Below are positions 34,017-41,958 of a stretch of DNA of 64,000 bases, one piece after another. Source of the stretch: Rossellomorea aquimaris (GTDB lineage Bacteria > Bacillota > Bacilli > Bacillales > Bacillaceae_B); the NCBI RefSeq assembly GCF_008180865.1, contig NZ_VTEX01000002.1, forward strand, positions 434,001 through 498,000, written 5' to 3'. Position numbers and translations under genes: made by a program. Under the pieces are notes generated by a model. That model did not search any database. It saw nothing but the letters and a program-made list of their open reading frames with translations, and was not told the DNA's origin. Within the stretch, counting starts at the first letter, position 1, and each line of letters begins with the position of its first letter.

Positions 34017-34259
34017 ATGGATAAGAAATCAACGATCTTTACCGCAACCCATGGTGTCATGACCTCTGAGGTCGGCGTCATCAGCGGCGAGCTTGAACTT
34101 GTCACCACCTGCGATGATGATGGTGTGCTGACTCTTGCTATTACATATGTGGGAGCTGAGGAGTGGTATTCGCTTCCGGGTGAGGAGTACCGTCTGCATG
34201 ATGTGCGTGATCATGAGGTTGTGCATGGGATGCTTGCCGCTGTACTGGAACGTCCTTAA
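34017..34259 (+). CDS. Small acidic protein downstream of the nuclease
   Basis: Start at ATG 34017 (MDKKSTIFTATHG), preceded by ATGGAGGA; the longer frame upstream runs through the terminator. 80 residues, acidic, no signal or membrane segment, with beta-like VISGELELVTTCDDDGVLTL and YSLPGEEYRLHDVRDHEVV. No family recognised. G+C-rich like the nuclease gene just upstream, so it may have arrived with it. A cytoplasmic inhibitor role is a guess only. Confidence 0.65.
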   Translation: MDKKSTIFTATHGVMTSEVGVISGELELVTTCDDDGVLTLAITYVGAEEWYSLPGEEYRLHDVRDHEVVHGMLAAVLERP

Positions 34260-34292
34260 CGAAAATCAAATCAACCGAAAGAAAAGAAAAAA

Positions 34293-34322
34293 TGCCAGAC
34301 AAACTGATTAGTCTGTCTGGCA
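34293..34322. terminator. Terminator between convergent genes
   Basis: TGCCAGAC (34293-34300) pairs with GTCTGGCA (34315-34322); an A-run lies to the left, so it suits minus-strand transcripts, and it ends the G+C-rich block. Confidence 0.7.
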
Positions 34323-34383
34323 ACTTCATTGGCTTAACAATCGTTTATCAGTCTCATCTATAACCTGACGAAAAGGACCTCCA

Positions 34384-34839
34384 TTACTTTTGCAAAATCA
34401 TATCAATATGAGGGATACCATCATCCAGATAGGTTTCCGTTATCGCCCTGAATCCAAATGACCCATAGAACTCCCGCAAATATTCCTGAGCCTGAATCTT
34501 CACCGTTCTTCCCCCTAATTCATCATGAATGAAATCCAATCCTCTTTTTACCAATTCGCTTGCCAGTCCTTTACCACGATAGTCTTCCTTCACAAGAACC
34601 CTGCCAATGGACGCTTCTTTATACGAAACACCTGCCGGTAAAAGTCTCGTATAAGCAACCACTTCCCCGTTCTCTTCTTTATAAAGATGATACGCGTGCA
34701 GATCCTTCCCATCCACTTCCAGATAGGGACATTCCTGTTCCACCACAAAGACCTGGGTCCTCACTAGTAAAATCCCGTACAACTCGTGAGTGGATAGTTC
34801 ATTAAAGCTCTTTAATTTCCAGTTCATGATATTGGACAC
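34384..34839 (-). CDS. ElaA-like GNAT acetyltransferase
   Basis: A 151-residue protein. The ElaA pattern is clear: LYGILLVRTQVFVVEQECPY near residue 20, then IGRVLVKEDYRGKGLASELV and AQEYLREFYGSFGF. The length is that of full ElaA proteins. The acceptor is unknown. Single gene upstream of an F1 palindrome. Confidence 0.92.
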   Translation of the reverse strand: MSNIMNWKLKSFNELSTHELYGILLVRTQVFVVEQECPYLEVDGKDLHAYHLYKEENGEVVAYTRLLPAGVSYKEASIGRVLVKEDYRGKGLASELVKRGLDFIHDELGGRTVKIQAQEYLREFYGSFGFRAITETYLDDGIPHIDMILQK

Positions 34840-34870
34840 CTCTTATGTACTGTTTTTTTGTTGGGTTAGA

Positions 34871-34937
34871 GAAGCGCGGGGACGGTTCTCGTGCTTCCTG
34901 TTCGTAAAAACGAAGCAGCAGAACCGTCCCCATGCTT
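34871..34937. repeat. F1 palindrome family, full copy
   Basis: GAAGCGCGGGGACGGTTCTC...CGAAGCAGCAGAACCGTCCCC. Each half forms its own stem. Lies just after the stop of the GNAT gene at 34954 (minus strand). Confidence 0.85.
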
Positions 34938-34953
34938 ACGATTCATTAGTTTA

Positions 34954-35487
34954 TTATACAAATCTGTACATAAGAATATCATCAATATATTCACCATGAT
35001 TTAACTTGTATTCTTTAATTAAACGACCTTCTTCCAAAAAACCCATCTGCTTGTACAGGGAAATTGCTCTTTGATTTGTTGAAAAGACCCCTAAACTTAC
35101 CTTTTCAATTAATGGATTTTCTTCTGCCCAGTCTAATAATGCCTTTAAAAGCGCCTTCCCTATTCCCATGTCTCTGTAATTCTTACTTATCGACATTGAA
35201 ACAGAGCCAGTGTGTGATAATCTCTTTCTAATTTGTGAACGAAATTCTATCGATCCGACAACTACCCCATTCACTTCCGCTATAATAAGAGTTTCTTTTA
35301 TGTTATCCAATATACTTTGTATTCGTTCTTTCTTCTCCTGTAATGGCTTTATTTCTACCTCTTCTGATACTGCGATGAAATAATCACCTTCAGAAATAAC
35401 AGAGCTCTCAATATCCAAAAGTACCTCCGCATCCTCTACTTTCACATTTCGAATTATGTACTCTACATGACCTTTAGACACTGGCAT
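34954..35487 (-). CDS. GNAT acetyltransferase (RimJ/SpeG-like)
   Basis: A 177-residue protein starting after TTAGGAGGG. VSMSISKNYRDMGIGKALLKAL is the acetyl-CoA region and VFSTNQRAISLYKQMGF the second signature; EGRLIKEYKLNHGEYIDDILM closes it (shortened). This resembles RimL/SpeG-type enzymes acting on protein N-termini or small amines. About 165 bases upstream lies a repeat that also occurs upstream of the GNAT at 44939-45358. Confidence 0.9.
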   Translation of the reverse strand: MPVSKGHVEYIIRNVKVEDAEVLLDIESSVISEGDYFIAVSEEVEIKPLQEKKERIQSILDNIKETLIIAEVNGVVVGSIEFRSQIRKRLSHTGSVSMSISKNYRDMGIGKALLKALLDWAEENPLIEKVSLGVFSTNQRAISLYKQMGFLEEGRLIKEYKLNHGEYIDDILMYRFV

Positions 35488-35651
35488 TTAAACCCTCCTA
35501 AGTGATGATCTCTAAGAAATAAATACGACATCCGATTATAATATCCTTCTTCAACGATCTGACTCTATTGTGGATTACATATAAGTATCTTTTATTCCTG
35601 ATAACTGCCTTTTTAGTGAATAAATAATGATTCTTGAACAGTTGAATTAAT

Positions 35652-35712
35652 GATCAGATAGATTGCTATTTATCGTAAATACACAAAAACACTGAAGGGA
35701 ACATGATAAAAT
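35652..35712. repeat. Repeat DR-A, copy 1
   Basis: Begins GATCAGATAGATTGCTATTT and ends GGGAACATGATAAAAT. Nearly identical over 61 bases to 45473-45533; weaker similarity (GTGAATAA...TTGAACAGT) extends to the left. Both copies lie upstream of minus-strand GNAT genes. Confidence 0.85.
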
Positions 35713-35861
35713 AAAATTTTAGATCTGAAAACGAGTATGAGAAAGCAGTTTTAGAGTTTTATCGGTCAAAGGACAAGGAAGATGAAAAGCCCTATATCTA
35801 GTTTAAGTAATGGATTAGAGTTTATGTTATTCAGCTCTAATGATTCATCTTTTTGAAAAGG
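35713..35861. other. Intergenic remnant
   Basis: A run of about 25 codons (ending KDKEDEKPYI then stop) is open on the plus strand but has no start or ribosome site; it may be the tail of a lost gene. Confidence 0.3.
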
Positions 35862-35894
35862 AACCACGAGAACCGTCCCTATGCTCCATGCTTC
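35862..35894. repeat. F1 palindrome family, half copy
   Basis: GAGAACCGTCCCTATGCTCC followed by ATGCTTC. Lies downstream of the small membrane-protein gene. Confidence 0.6.
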
Positions 35895-35928
35895 AAAAGT
35901 AACCGTCTACTTATGGTTGAAAATGGTA

Positions 35929-36057
35929 TCAGTAACATTTCACCGTTAAGATTGCCGTAACCATGAATATCCCTAAGGAAGCAAGCAAAAAAGGAATGAT
36001 TGTAATCGAAAAAATTGTAACAGGGGTATCCGAAGAAATCTTGATGGCATATTTCAT
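35929..36057 (-). CDS. Hypothetical 42-residue membrane peptide
   Basis: ATG 36057 (MKYAIKISSD) follows GAAAGAG; a longer frame to 36117 overlaps the end of the upstream lipoprotein. One hydrophobic segment (about residues 13-38). It lies 28 bases after the small lipoprotein gene and may be its partner. No family recognised. Confidence 0.4.
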   Translation of the reverse strand: MKYAIKISSDTPVTIFSITIIPFLLASLGIFMVTAILTVKCY

Positions 36058-36085
36058 AAACACTCTTTCTTCATTTAGCATATGG

Positions 36086-36325
36086 CTAGACTTCGAAGCT
36101 GATTTTTTTGACTTCAAGACCTTCTGCCATAGTCAAAACCTGTTCTATTTGTTGCTTATCACTCACTACCTTTGTTAATTCTTCAGAAGATGTATCGTTT
36201 TCTACTTTTTGAATAAATAATGAACTCGCTTTTTCTTTATTCTCAATTTCAATAACTTGTTCACCATTCGAACAACCACTCATTATGAACACAAGGATTG
36301 ATAGACTTAAAATTAGGATTTTAAT
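36086..36325 (-). CDS. Small lipoprotein, apparent non-standard start
   Basis: The frame encodes a short lipoprotein with lipobox IMSGC and a helical, charged outer part ending KKISFEV. The first ATG/GTG codons (36292 and on) fall inside the signal peptide and leave too few residues. Upstream the frame continues KILILSLSILVFIMSGC, a normal signal peptide, back to an ATT at 36325 eight bases after AGGTG. An ATT start, or a start codon lost by mutation, is implied. About 79 residues. Confidence 0.5.
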   Translation of the reverse strand: MKILILSLSILVFIMSGCSNGEQVIEIENKEKASSLFIQKVENDTSSEELTKVVSDKQQIEQVLTMAEGLEVKKISFEV

Positions 36326-36374
36326 TATTATTACACCTCATTTTCTTCTTCAATTGAGCTGACCTTTAACTTAT

Positions 36375-36409
36375 TACCAATTATTTCAAAATCAAGTTAC
36401 TTACTCAAG
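36375..36409. repeat. Repeat DR-B, copy 2
   Basis: Matches 3290-3324 (TACCAATTATTTCAAA...TTACTCAAG). Placed upstream of the small lipoprotein gene. Confidence 0.5.
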
Positions 36410-36477
36410 AAAAACATTAAACAAAAAGAAGCTCATCCTTGTTCCGGATGAGCCCCTTAAATCCAATTAGTAAACAT

Positions 36478-37458
36478 CTACTTCCCCATGATTGAATCCA
36501 TCACCCAGTTGGTTCGCGCACCAGAATCTCCAGTACTCGGACAACAAACGCCATCCTCGGTCAGCTCTCTTACAATAGTTTCAACAAGCGGCTGATGAAC
36601 ATGGAGGGGGTGTTCAAAACTCCATTGCTCTTTTCCTTCAACAGTCGTCAACGTGACTGGATCATCTCCAAAAGTAGAAAAGCTGATCTTCCCTTTACTT
36701 CCGACAATCTCATTCATGTCCACATCTTCAAAAGCCGTGAAACACCACTTTCCTATACCTTGAACGCCAGATTTGAATCGATATGTACCGGTCACAATAT
36801 CTTCTGCCTCATAATAGCCCGCTTGATTCGACGCAAACCCTTTTGCTTCTTGTATGGGGCCGATAAGAAAATCAAGAATGTCGAGAGTATGGCTGGCCAA
36901 ATCGAAGAATAATCCGCCACCAGCAACACCAGGCTGGACACGCCAAGGGAGGTCTTCTGAATCTTTCACATCGTCCCCTGCTTTTTGATACAGCGTCGAT
37001 GAGACAAAACGAACGTCTCCGATCGCCCCCTGATCCAGCAATTCTTTAATTTTCAAAAAGCGCTCTTGTCCCCGGAGGTAATAAGCTACATACAAAGGAA
37101 CACCAGCCTCTTTACAGGCAGCTACCATCTCACAGCATTCTTCGTAGTTACGAGCCATCGGCTTCTCAACATAAACCGGTTTCCCCGCAGCGGCTGCCTT
37201 CAGTGTATATTCCTTATGAGAGTCTGGCGGCGTAGCGATATAAACCGCATCTACCTTAGGATCGTTAATAAGAGCCTCCGCATCATCGTACCACTCCGGT
37301 ACCTGATGTCTTTCCGCATAATCCCTTGCCAGTTCACCCGTCCTCCGCATGACTGCAACAAGATCTGAGTTTTTAACCTTTTGAAAAGCAGGGCCACTTT
37401 TCTTTTCTGTCACATCTCCGCAGCCGATTATTCCCCATCGGACTTTTTCATATTGCAT
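36478..37458 (-). CDS. Gfo/Idh/MocA family oxidoreductase
   Basis: Start at ATG 37458 (MQYEKVRWGIIGCGDVTE), since AGGAGGGATCC precedes it. About 326 residues. The nucleotide-binding GIIGCG is at residues 9-14, and the catalytic-type VEKPMARNYEEC at about 95. The C-terminal half is the alpha/beta substrate domain. Such enzymes oxidise or reduce sugars and sugar acids with NAD(P). It is last in the sugar-acid operon, so it probably interconverts the imported acid or a keto derivative. Confidence 0.9.
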   Translation of the reverse strand: MQYEKVRWGIIGCGDVTEKKSGPAFQKVKNSDLVAVMRRTGELARDYAERHQVPEWYDDAEALINDPKVDAVYIATPPDSHKEYTLKAAAAGKPVYVEKPMARNYEECCEMVAACKEAGVPLYVAYYLRGQERFLKIKELLDQGAIGDVRFVSSTLYQKAGDDVKDSEDLPWRVQPGVAGGGLFFDLASHTLDILDFLIGPIQEAKGFASNQAGYYEAEDIVTGTYRFKSGVQGIGKWCFTAFEDVDMNEIVGSKGKISFSTFGDDPVTLTTVEGKEQWSFEHPLHVHQPLVETIVRELTEDGVCCPSTGDSGARTNWVMDSIMGK

Positions 37459-37498
37459 GTGTGGATCCCTCCTCTTGAATGTCATTTTTCTTTAAGAG

Positions 37499-37522
37499 CC
37501 TCACACCCAAAACGGGGTGAGG
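37499..37522 (-). other. Intercistronic hairpin
   Basis: CCTCACACCC pairs with GGGGTGAGG between the cupin and oxidoreductase genes. With little T-run after it, it may protect or partly stop the message. Confidence 0.5.
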
Positions 37523-37534
37523 ATGACCTCTACC

Positions 37535-37816
37535 TTATCCCTGCAGCAAATCCTTCCGAATCGGCGAGAACATATCCAAAATTACACATTCCTCAAGCAC
37601 TCTGACACGATGCTGGATACTCGATGGAATATACTGCGTGTCCCCTTGATTCAGGATCCTTTTTTCTCCACCGACTTCGAATTCCACTTGTCCTTTTTCA
37701 ATGAAGCTTAGTTGTTCTTCTGGATGTTGGTCGATGTCACCGACGAATCCTTCCGCCAGTTCCACCTTCACGAGCATCATGGATCCTTCGCTGCTTAATA
37801 TTTCCCTTTTCACCAT
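37535..37816 (-). CDS. KdgF-like cupin
   Basis: A 93-residue single-domain cupin. The ending VILDMFSPIRKDLL and the core QLSFIEKGQVEFEVGG, GDTQYIPSSIQHRV match KdgF, which turns 4,5-unsaturated uronates into the open 5-keto-4-deoxy form. The usual HxHxxxxQ ligand set reads DQHPEEQ, so the first His is Asp; the later His (IQHRV) is kept. It lies in an operon with KDG kinase and KDPG aldolase, which supports a uronate role. Confidence 0.75.
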   Translation of the reverse strand: MVKREILSSEGSMMLVKVELAEGFVGDIDQHPEEQLSFIEKGQVEFEVGGEKRILNQGDTQYIPSSIQHRVRVLEECVILDMFSPIRKDLLQG

Positions 37817-37865
37817 TACGGTCCACTCCCCTTTTCAAATCATTTCAGTCACACAAGCCCGATTG

Positions 37866-39155
37866 TCAGAATAGGCTTGGGTTTATTAATTTTGGAAGAT
37901 AGAATGCCACTTCCGGTAAAAATGCTACGAACAACAGGACGACGAGGACAATCAATATATACGGCATGACAGCAGAGAAGGACTTCTCGATGCTGAGATT
38001 GCCTATTTTCGCCGCCAGTAAGAGACATAACCCATAAGGTGGGGTGACGAGTCCGATCGCCAGAGTCATGACCACGATCAGTCCAAGGTGCACGGGTTCC
38101 ATTCCGAATAGATTGGCTGTCGGCAAGATGACCGGTACGAATAAGATCATGGCCGGAATTGCATCCATGAACGTACCAACGAACAGGAAGAATGCGATGA
38201 TGATCAGGATGAATACCCACTCTGCCCCAACGTTGTTCACGAAGAATTCCTGTGCCTTAACTGATAATTGATAGTAGCTCATCAGTTCACCAAGTGCACT
38301 TGCGGCAGCAAGGGCAAAGAGTGATAGCGAGCTTAGTGCCAGTGTATCTTTGATGATCTTTGGAAGATCGGAAAGTTTCAATGTCTTATAGAAAAACATA
38401 CAAATCAATAATGTATACAAGCAAGCAACGGCTGCGGCTTCAGTCGGGGTGAAAAACCCGGAGATGATTCCTCCTATAATGATGATCGGAGTGATCAGGG
38501 CAGGTACCGTTTCGTACACCAGTTTGAAAAATTCGCCGAAGGTCGCACGTTTCGATCTTGGATACCCCTTTTTTAAAGCCATGATATAAATGAAGAGCAT
38601 CATGCCAAGCCCAATCAGGACGCCGGGAACAATTCCTCCTAGGAATAACGCACCCACGGATGCATTCGTCAAACCTGCGAAAATAATCATCGGTATGCTC
38701 GGAGGGATGATTACACCGATTGTGGAAGAAGCTGCCGTTACACCTACAGCGGTTTCGGTATCATATCCCTGTTTCTTCATGTTCGGGATAAGAATTTTAC
38801 CGACCCCGGCAGTATCAGCCTGCGCCGCTCCTGACACCCCGGCAAATATCATCGAGACCAGGATGTTTGCGTGAGCAAGGCCCCCCCTGATTTGACCAAC
38901 CATCGTCAAGGAGAGGTCGATCAGCTTTTGTGAAATCTTCCCGTGGTTCATCAGGTTTGCAGCCAGGATGAATAACGGCACCGCCAGCAGGACGAACGAG
39001 TCGATCCCATTCAGCATCTTCATTGGGACCGTCACCTCTGGGATATAAGGAACCGTAAAAATACCGAGGAGGGCAATGATGCCGATGACAAAGGCAATCG
39101 GTACACCTATCAACATCAGAATGAGAAATAATCCAACCAACCCTATACCAATCAT
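37866..39155 (-). CDS. TRAP transporter large permease (DctM type)
   Basis: A 429-residue protein with about twelve membrane segments. GVPIAFVIGIIALLG opens it; GVSGAAQADTAGVGKILIPNM, IGVIIPPSIPMIIFAG and FFTPTEAAAVACL are DctM signatures. It overlaps the dctQ-like gene by four bases (ATGA). With DctQ and DctP it imports the operon's substrate, likely a uronate or related sugar acid, using the Na+ gradient. Confidence 0.93.
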   Translation of the reverse strand: MIGIGLVGLFLILMLIGVPIAFVIGIIALLGIFTVPYIPEVTVPMKMLNGIDSFVLLAVPLFILAANLMNHGKISQKLIDLSLTMVGQIRGGLAHANILVSMIFAGVSGAAQADTAGVGKILIPNMKKQGYDTETAVGVTAASSTIGVIIPPSIPMIIFAGLTNASVGALFLGGIVPGVLIGLGMMLFIYIMALKKGYPRSKRATFGEFFKLVYETVPALITPIIIIGGIISGFFTPTEAAAVACLYTLLICMFFYKTLKLSDLPKIIKDTLALSSLSLFALAAASALGELMSYYQLSVKAQEFFVNNVGAEWVFILIIIAFFLFVGTFMDAIPAMILFVPVILPTANLFGMEPVHLGLIVVMTLAIGLVTPPYGLCLLLAAKIGNLSIEKSFSAVMPYILIVLVVLLFVAFLPEVAFYLPKLINPSLF

Positions 39156-39628
39156 GATTGTGCCCCCCTTCCTTTAAGTGCTTTGATATTGTTGACTAAT
39201 TGACTCGCCGAGTAAATCATCATGGTTGCCCCCATGATTGGGATGGCAATCCACACATATCCCATTTTCAACTCAGGGATGGACGTCCAATTGTAGTTCC
39301 AGAAATTCTGTACGGCTTCAATTCCATAGTAGAAAAGAGCAAATGAGAATAATAAGATCACAGCATCAATCACGATCAGTAATGACACTTTCGATTTCCC
39401 TTCCAATTTCTCTACAAGGAAGTCGAAGCTGAAGTGTTCCCTTTTGCTCACCATGACGGATGCCCCCATAAAGACAGACCAAATGAAGGAATAGTTGGCT
39501 ACCTCCTCTGTCCATATGACAGATATGCCAAGATGTCTGGTGATGATTTGAACCATAATCGCTGCAAAAAAGATAAGTAAGAAAATAGCACCGATGGTCA
39601 TTTGGATTTTTTCAAGAGCCTTAATCAT
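39152..39628 (-). CDS. TRAP transporter small permease (DctQ type)
   Basis: Start at ATG 39628 (MIKALEKIQM) after GGGGGAAGACGATCAAG; the longer frame to 39691 runs through an intercistronic hairpin. About 158 residues with four hydrophobic segments and VIWTEEVANYSFIWSVFMGA, the WxEE-type motif. Expressed after the dctP-like gene and overlapping dctM. Confidence 0.9.
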   Translation of the reverse strand: MIKALEKIQMTIGAIFLLIFFAAIMVQIITRHLGISVIWTEEVANYSFIWSVFMGASVMVSKREHFSFDFLVEKLEGKSKVSLLIVIDAVILLFSFALFYYGIEAVQNFWNYNWTSIPELKMGYVWIAIPIMGATMMIYSASQLVNNIKALKGRGAQS

Positions 39629-39655
39629 CTTGATCGTCTTCCCCCTTTCACAATT

Positions 39656-39685
39656 AAAGGGAAGAACAGACCATCTCTTCCCTTT
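39656..39685 (-). other. Hairpin between dctP- and dctQ-like genes
   Basis: AAAGGGAAGA pairs with TCTTCCCTTT. Such a stem after a binding-protein gene usually stabilises the upstream message and lowers permease output. A similar stem follows the binding-protein gene of the fructan locus (60246-60278). Confidence 0.65.
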
Positions 39686-39697
39686 TACCAAGCGTTT

Positions 39698-40720
39698 TTA
39701 CTTAAGCTTTTTAACCTTTTCAAGCAGGTCTTCTGCTCCCATGTCTTTGGCTGCTTTCTCATGAAGAGGCTCTGCCAATTTAATGAATGGTTCACGGTCA
39801 ATTTCGTTCACTTTCGCCCCTTCATCGATGGCTTTTTGTTTGTACTCATCTTCCTGAGCATATACCGCTTCTCTTTCTGCTTTCACAGACGCCTCTGCTG
39901 CTTCGATGATGATATCCTGTTGTTCCTTCGAATAGGAATCAAATTTCTTTCCGTTCACCAGTAAGAAGCGTGTAGTGTAATCATGCGCTGTTTCAGTGAT
40001 GTATTTCCCGTTGTCCGTTTTATGATGGTTCTGCTGTACGAAGTATGGATACGAGTTTTCAGATGAATCGACGACATTTTGCTGAAGCGCCTGATACAGT
40101 TCCCCCCAAGCAATCGATGTCGGGATGGCCCCTACTTTCTTCCAATAATCCGCCACAACACCTGAGGTCTGCGTTCTAAACGTCATTCCCTTAATGTCAT
40201 CCATTTTTTCAAGCGGCTTTTTCCCGTAATAATGTCTCACACCGGCAGACCAGTATCCGATCAATTTAAAATCATTGTTGGACTTTTCGTTGATCAATTT
40301 CGCCATTTCTTCCCCGACTTCTCCGTCTACCGTCTTTTCCCAATGATCATAACTGTCAAAAAGGTAAGGAAGCGCCAATAGGTCGATTTCCTTGATTCCG
40401 GTCTGAGTCATGAAACCAGGTGATACGAGCACCACATCCGCTCCGCCAAGCTTCAGTTTTTCAACAAGTTCTGACTCTTCCGTTCCTATTGTCCCTGCGT
40501 GTACTTCGACTTCGATATCGCCGTTTGACTTACTTTCAGCCACTTCCTTGAATTTAACCAGCCCTGTTTGATATGGATTATCCGGTGATGTCTGGTTGTG
40601 TGCCGCTACAATCTTGATTTTCTTGCCTGCTTCTCCCCCGGCTTCGTCACTTCCGCATCCGGCCAGAATGCCGGAAACAGCCAACAATAATACAAATGAA
40701 ATTGAGAAAAATTTCTTCAT
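39698..40720 (-). CDS. TRAP substrate-binding lipoprotein (DctP type)
   Basis: A 340-residue protein with lipobox ILAGC. The mature domain has AAHNQTSPDNPYQTGLVKFK, MTFRTQTSGV (ligand-carboxylate Arg region) and IAWGELYQALQQNVVDSSEN. It belongs to the DctP/UxuP-like group that binds C4-dicarboxylates, uronates or other sugar acids. By context the ligand is a uronate or related acid fed into the KDG route. Confidence 0.92.
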   Translation of the reverse strand: MKKFFSISFVLLLAVSGILAGCGSDEAGGEAGKKIKIVAAHNQTSPDNPYQTGLVKFKEVAESKSNGDIEVEVHAGTIGTEESELVEKLKLGGADVVLVSPGFMTQTGIKEIDLLALPYLFDSYDHWEKTVDGEVGEEMAKLINEKSNNDFKLIGYWSAGVRHYYGKKPLEKMDDIKGMTFRTQTSGVVADYWKKVGAIPTSIAWGELYQALQQNVVDSSENSYPYFVQQNHHKTDNGKYITETAHDYTTRFLLVNGKKFDSYSKEQQDIIIEAAEASVKAEREAVYAQEDEYKQKAIDEGAKVNEIDREPFIKLAEPLHEKAAKDMGAEDLLEKVKKLK

Positions 40721-40742
40721 CCCTAGTTCCCCCTTATTATGA

Positions 40743-41393
40743 TTAAATGGTTTGAACAGCCTTTACCTTCTGAACGATTCGTGTGTATTCGCGGGCTTTC
40801 TGCGTCAAGCCCTGAAAATCTTCGTCATGTTGCAATTGTTTCGGATTTACCAGGTTCCCCCCTAGGCCCACTGCCAGAGCCCCGGCTTCCAGATATTCCG
40901 TAAGATTATCCATATTGATCCCCCCGGTCACCATCAATGGGACAGCTGGGAAAGGACCGTGAATGCTTTTAACATAGCCCGGTCCGAATGTATTTGCCGG
41001 AAATACCTTGATCATGTCCGCCCCGAGCTCATATGCCGTCAGGATTTCCGTCGGTGTCAGGGCTCCCGGTATACTTGCGATGCCGTAGCGTTTTGTCATC
41101 TTCACCGTGTCTGCATTTAATGTCGGGGAAACGATGAATTCACTCCCGGCCATGATCGCAGACCTTGCCGTTTCCGGATCGAGGACGGTGCCCGCACCAG
41201 TCAGGACCCTGCCGTCCATTTCTTCTCTTATGATTTCTATCAATCTTGTAAACTTCGGTGTCTCGGCCGTGATCTCAAGCACTTTCACTCCGCCCTCATA
41301 CAGGGCTTCTGCGATTGGCAGAATCGTCTGTGGAGTGGCTTCCCGGATGACAGCCACAAGGATTTCTTCTTTTATAAACTCTATCGGGTTCAC
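40743..41393 (-). CDS. kdgA: KDPG/KHG aldolase
   Basis: A GTG start at 41393 (MNPIEFIKEEI) is preferred: GGGAGGTG lies eight bases before it. About 216 residues. VKVLEITAETP holds the catalytic Glu and ELGADMIKVFPANTFGPGY the Schiff-base Lys of class I KDPG aldolases. It splits 2-keto-3-deoxy-6-phosphogluconate into pyruvate and glyceraldehyde 3-phosphate. It lies in the operon with a KDG-type kinase, making the last steps of uronate catabolism. Confidence 0.93.
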   Translation of the reverse strand: MNPIEFIKEEILVAVIREATPQTILPIAEALYEGGVKVLEITAETPKFTRLIEIIREEMDGRVLTGAGTVLDPETARSAIMAGSEFIVSPTLNADTVKMTKRYGIASIPGALTPTEILTAYELGADMIKVFPANTFGPGYVKSIHGPFPAVPLMVTGGINMDNLTEYLEAGALAVGLGGNLVNPKQLQHDEDFQGLTQKAREYTRIVQKVKAVQTI

Positions 41394-41409
41394 ATGATCA
41401 CCTCCCATT

Positions 41410-41958
41410 TCACTCTATATTCGCATGCCGTTTGGCCATGGTTTCATTCGTATCCCCATCTTCCAGTGTCCCGATGATGACCGCGTCGAGCACAAGATGG
41501 ACCGACTGATCAAACTGATTGCCAAGAGGTTGAATCGTAGCAGGCTCCTCCGCTCTCCGGTACTTCGTTGCTGCGGGTATGCCCATAATCCCGTCGCTGA
41601 TCGACGCAAGCTTTGATCCCCGGTTCGTGGTGACGAGGAACACGCTCGCCCCAATTTCTTTTGCTTTCGAGGCAAATTGGACAATGGCTCCTGTAGAGCC
41701 GGAGCCTGAAATGGCGATGAGAAGATCCCCTTCTTCCATGCTTGGTGTTATTGTTTCCCCGATGACGTAGACCTGAAAGCCTCCGTGCATCAGACGCATC
41801 GCAAAGGCTTTCCCCATCAACCCGGAACGTCCTTCACCGTAGACAAATATCCGTTTTGCTTTTTTCAACTGCTCTGAAAGATGGATCGCCTCTTCTTCCT
41901 CCACCTTTGATAAAACTTCTGAGATTTCATCGGCTACCGTTGTGATGATTGATTTCAT
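41410..41958 (-). CDS. hxlB: 6-phospho-3-hexuloisomerase-like SIS protein
   Basis: A 182-residue sugar isomerase (SIS) protein. VYGEGRSGLMGKAFAMRLMH, GETITPSMEEGDLLIAISGSGSTGAI (shortened) and the ending KRHANIE match HxlB of Bacillus, which turns 3-hexulose 6-phosphate into fructose 6-phosphate. It overlaps the hxlA-like gene by four bases. Its place between KDG kinase and KDPG aldolase genes is unusual, so the true substrate could be another 3-keto sugar phosphate. Confidence 0.88.
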   Translation of the reverse strand: MKSIITTVADEISEVLSKVEEEEAIHLSEQLKKAKRIFVYGEGRSGLMGKAFAMRLMHGGFQVYVIGETITPSMEEGDLLIAISGSGSTGAIVQFASKAKEIGASVFLVTTNRGSKLASISDGIMGIPAATKYRRAEEPATIQPLGNQFDQSVHLVLDAVIIGTLEDGDTNETMAKRHANIE

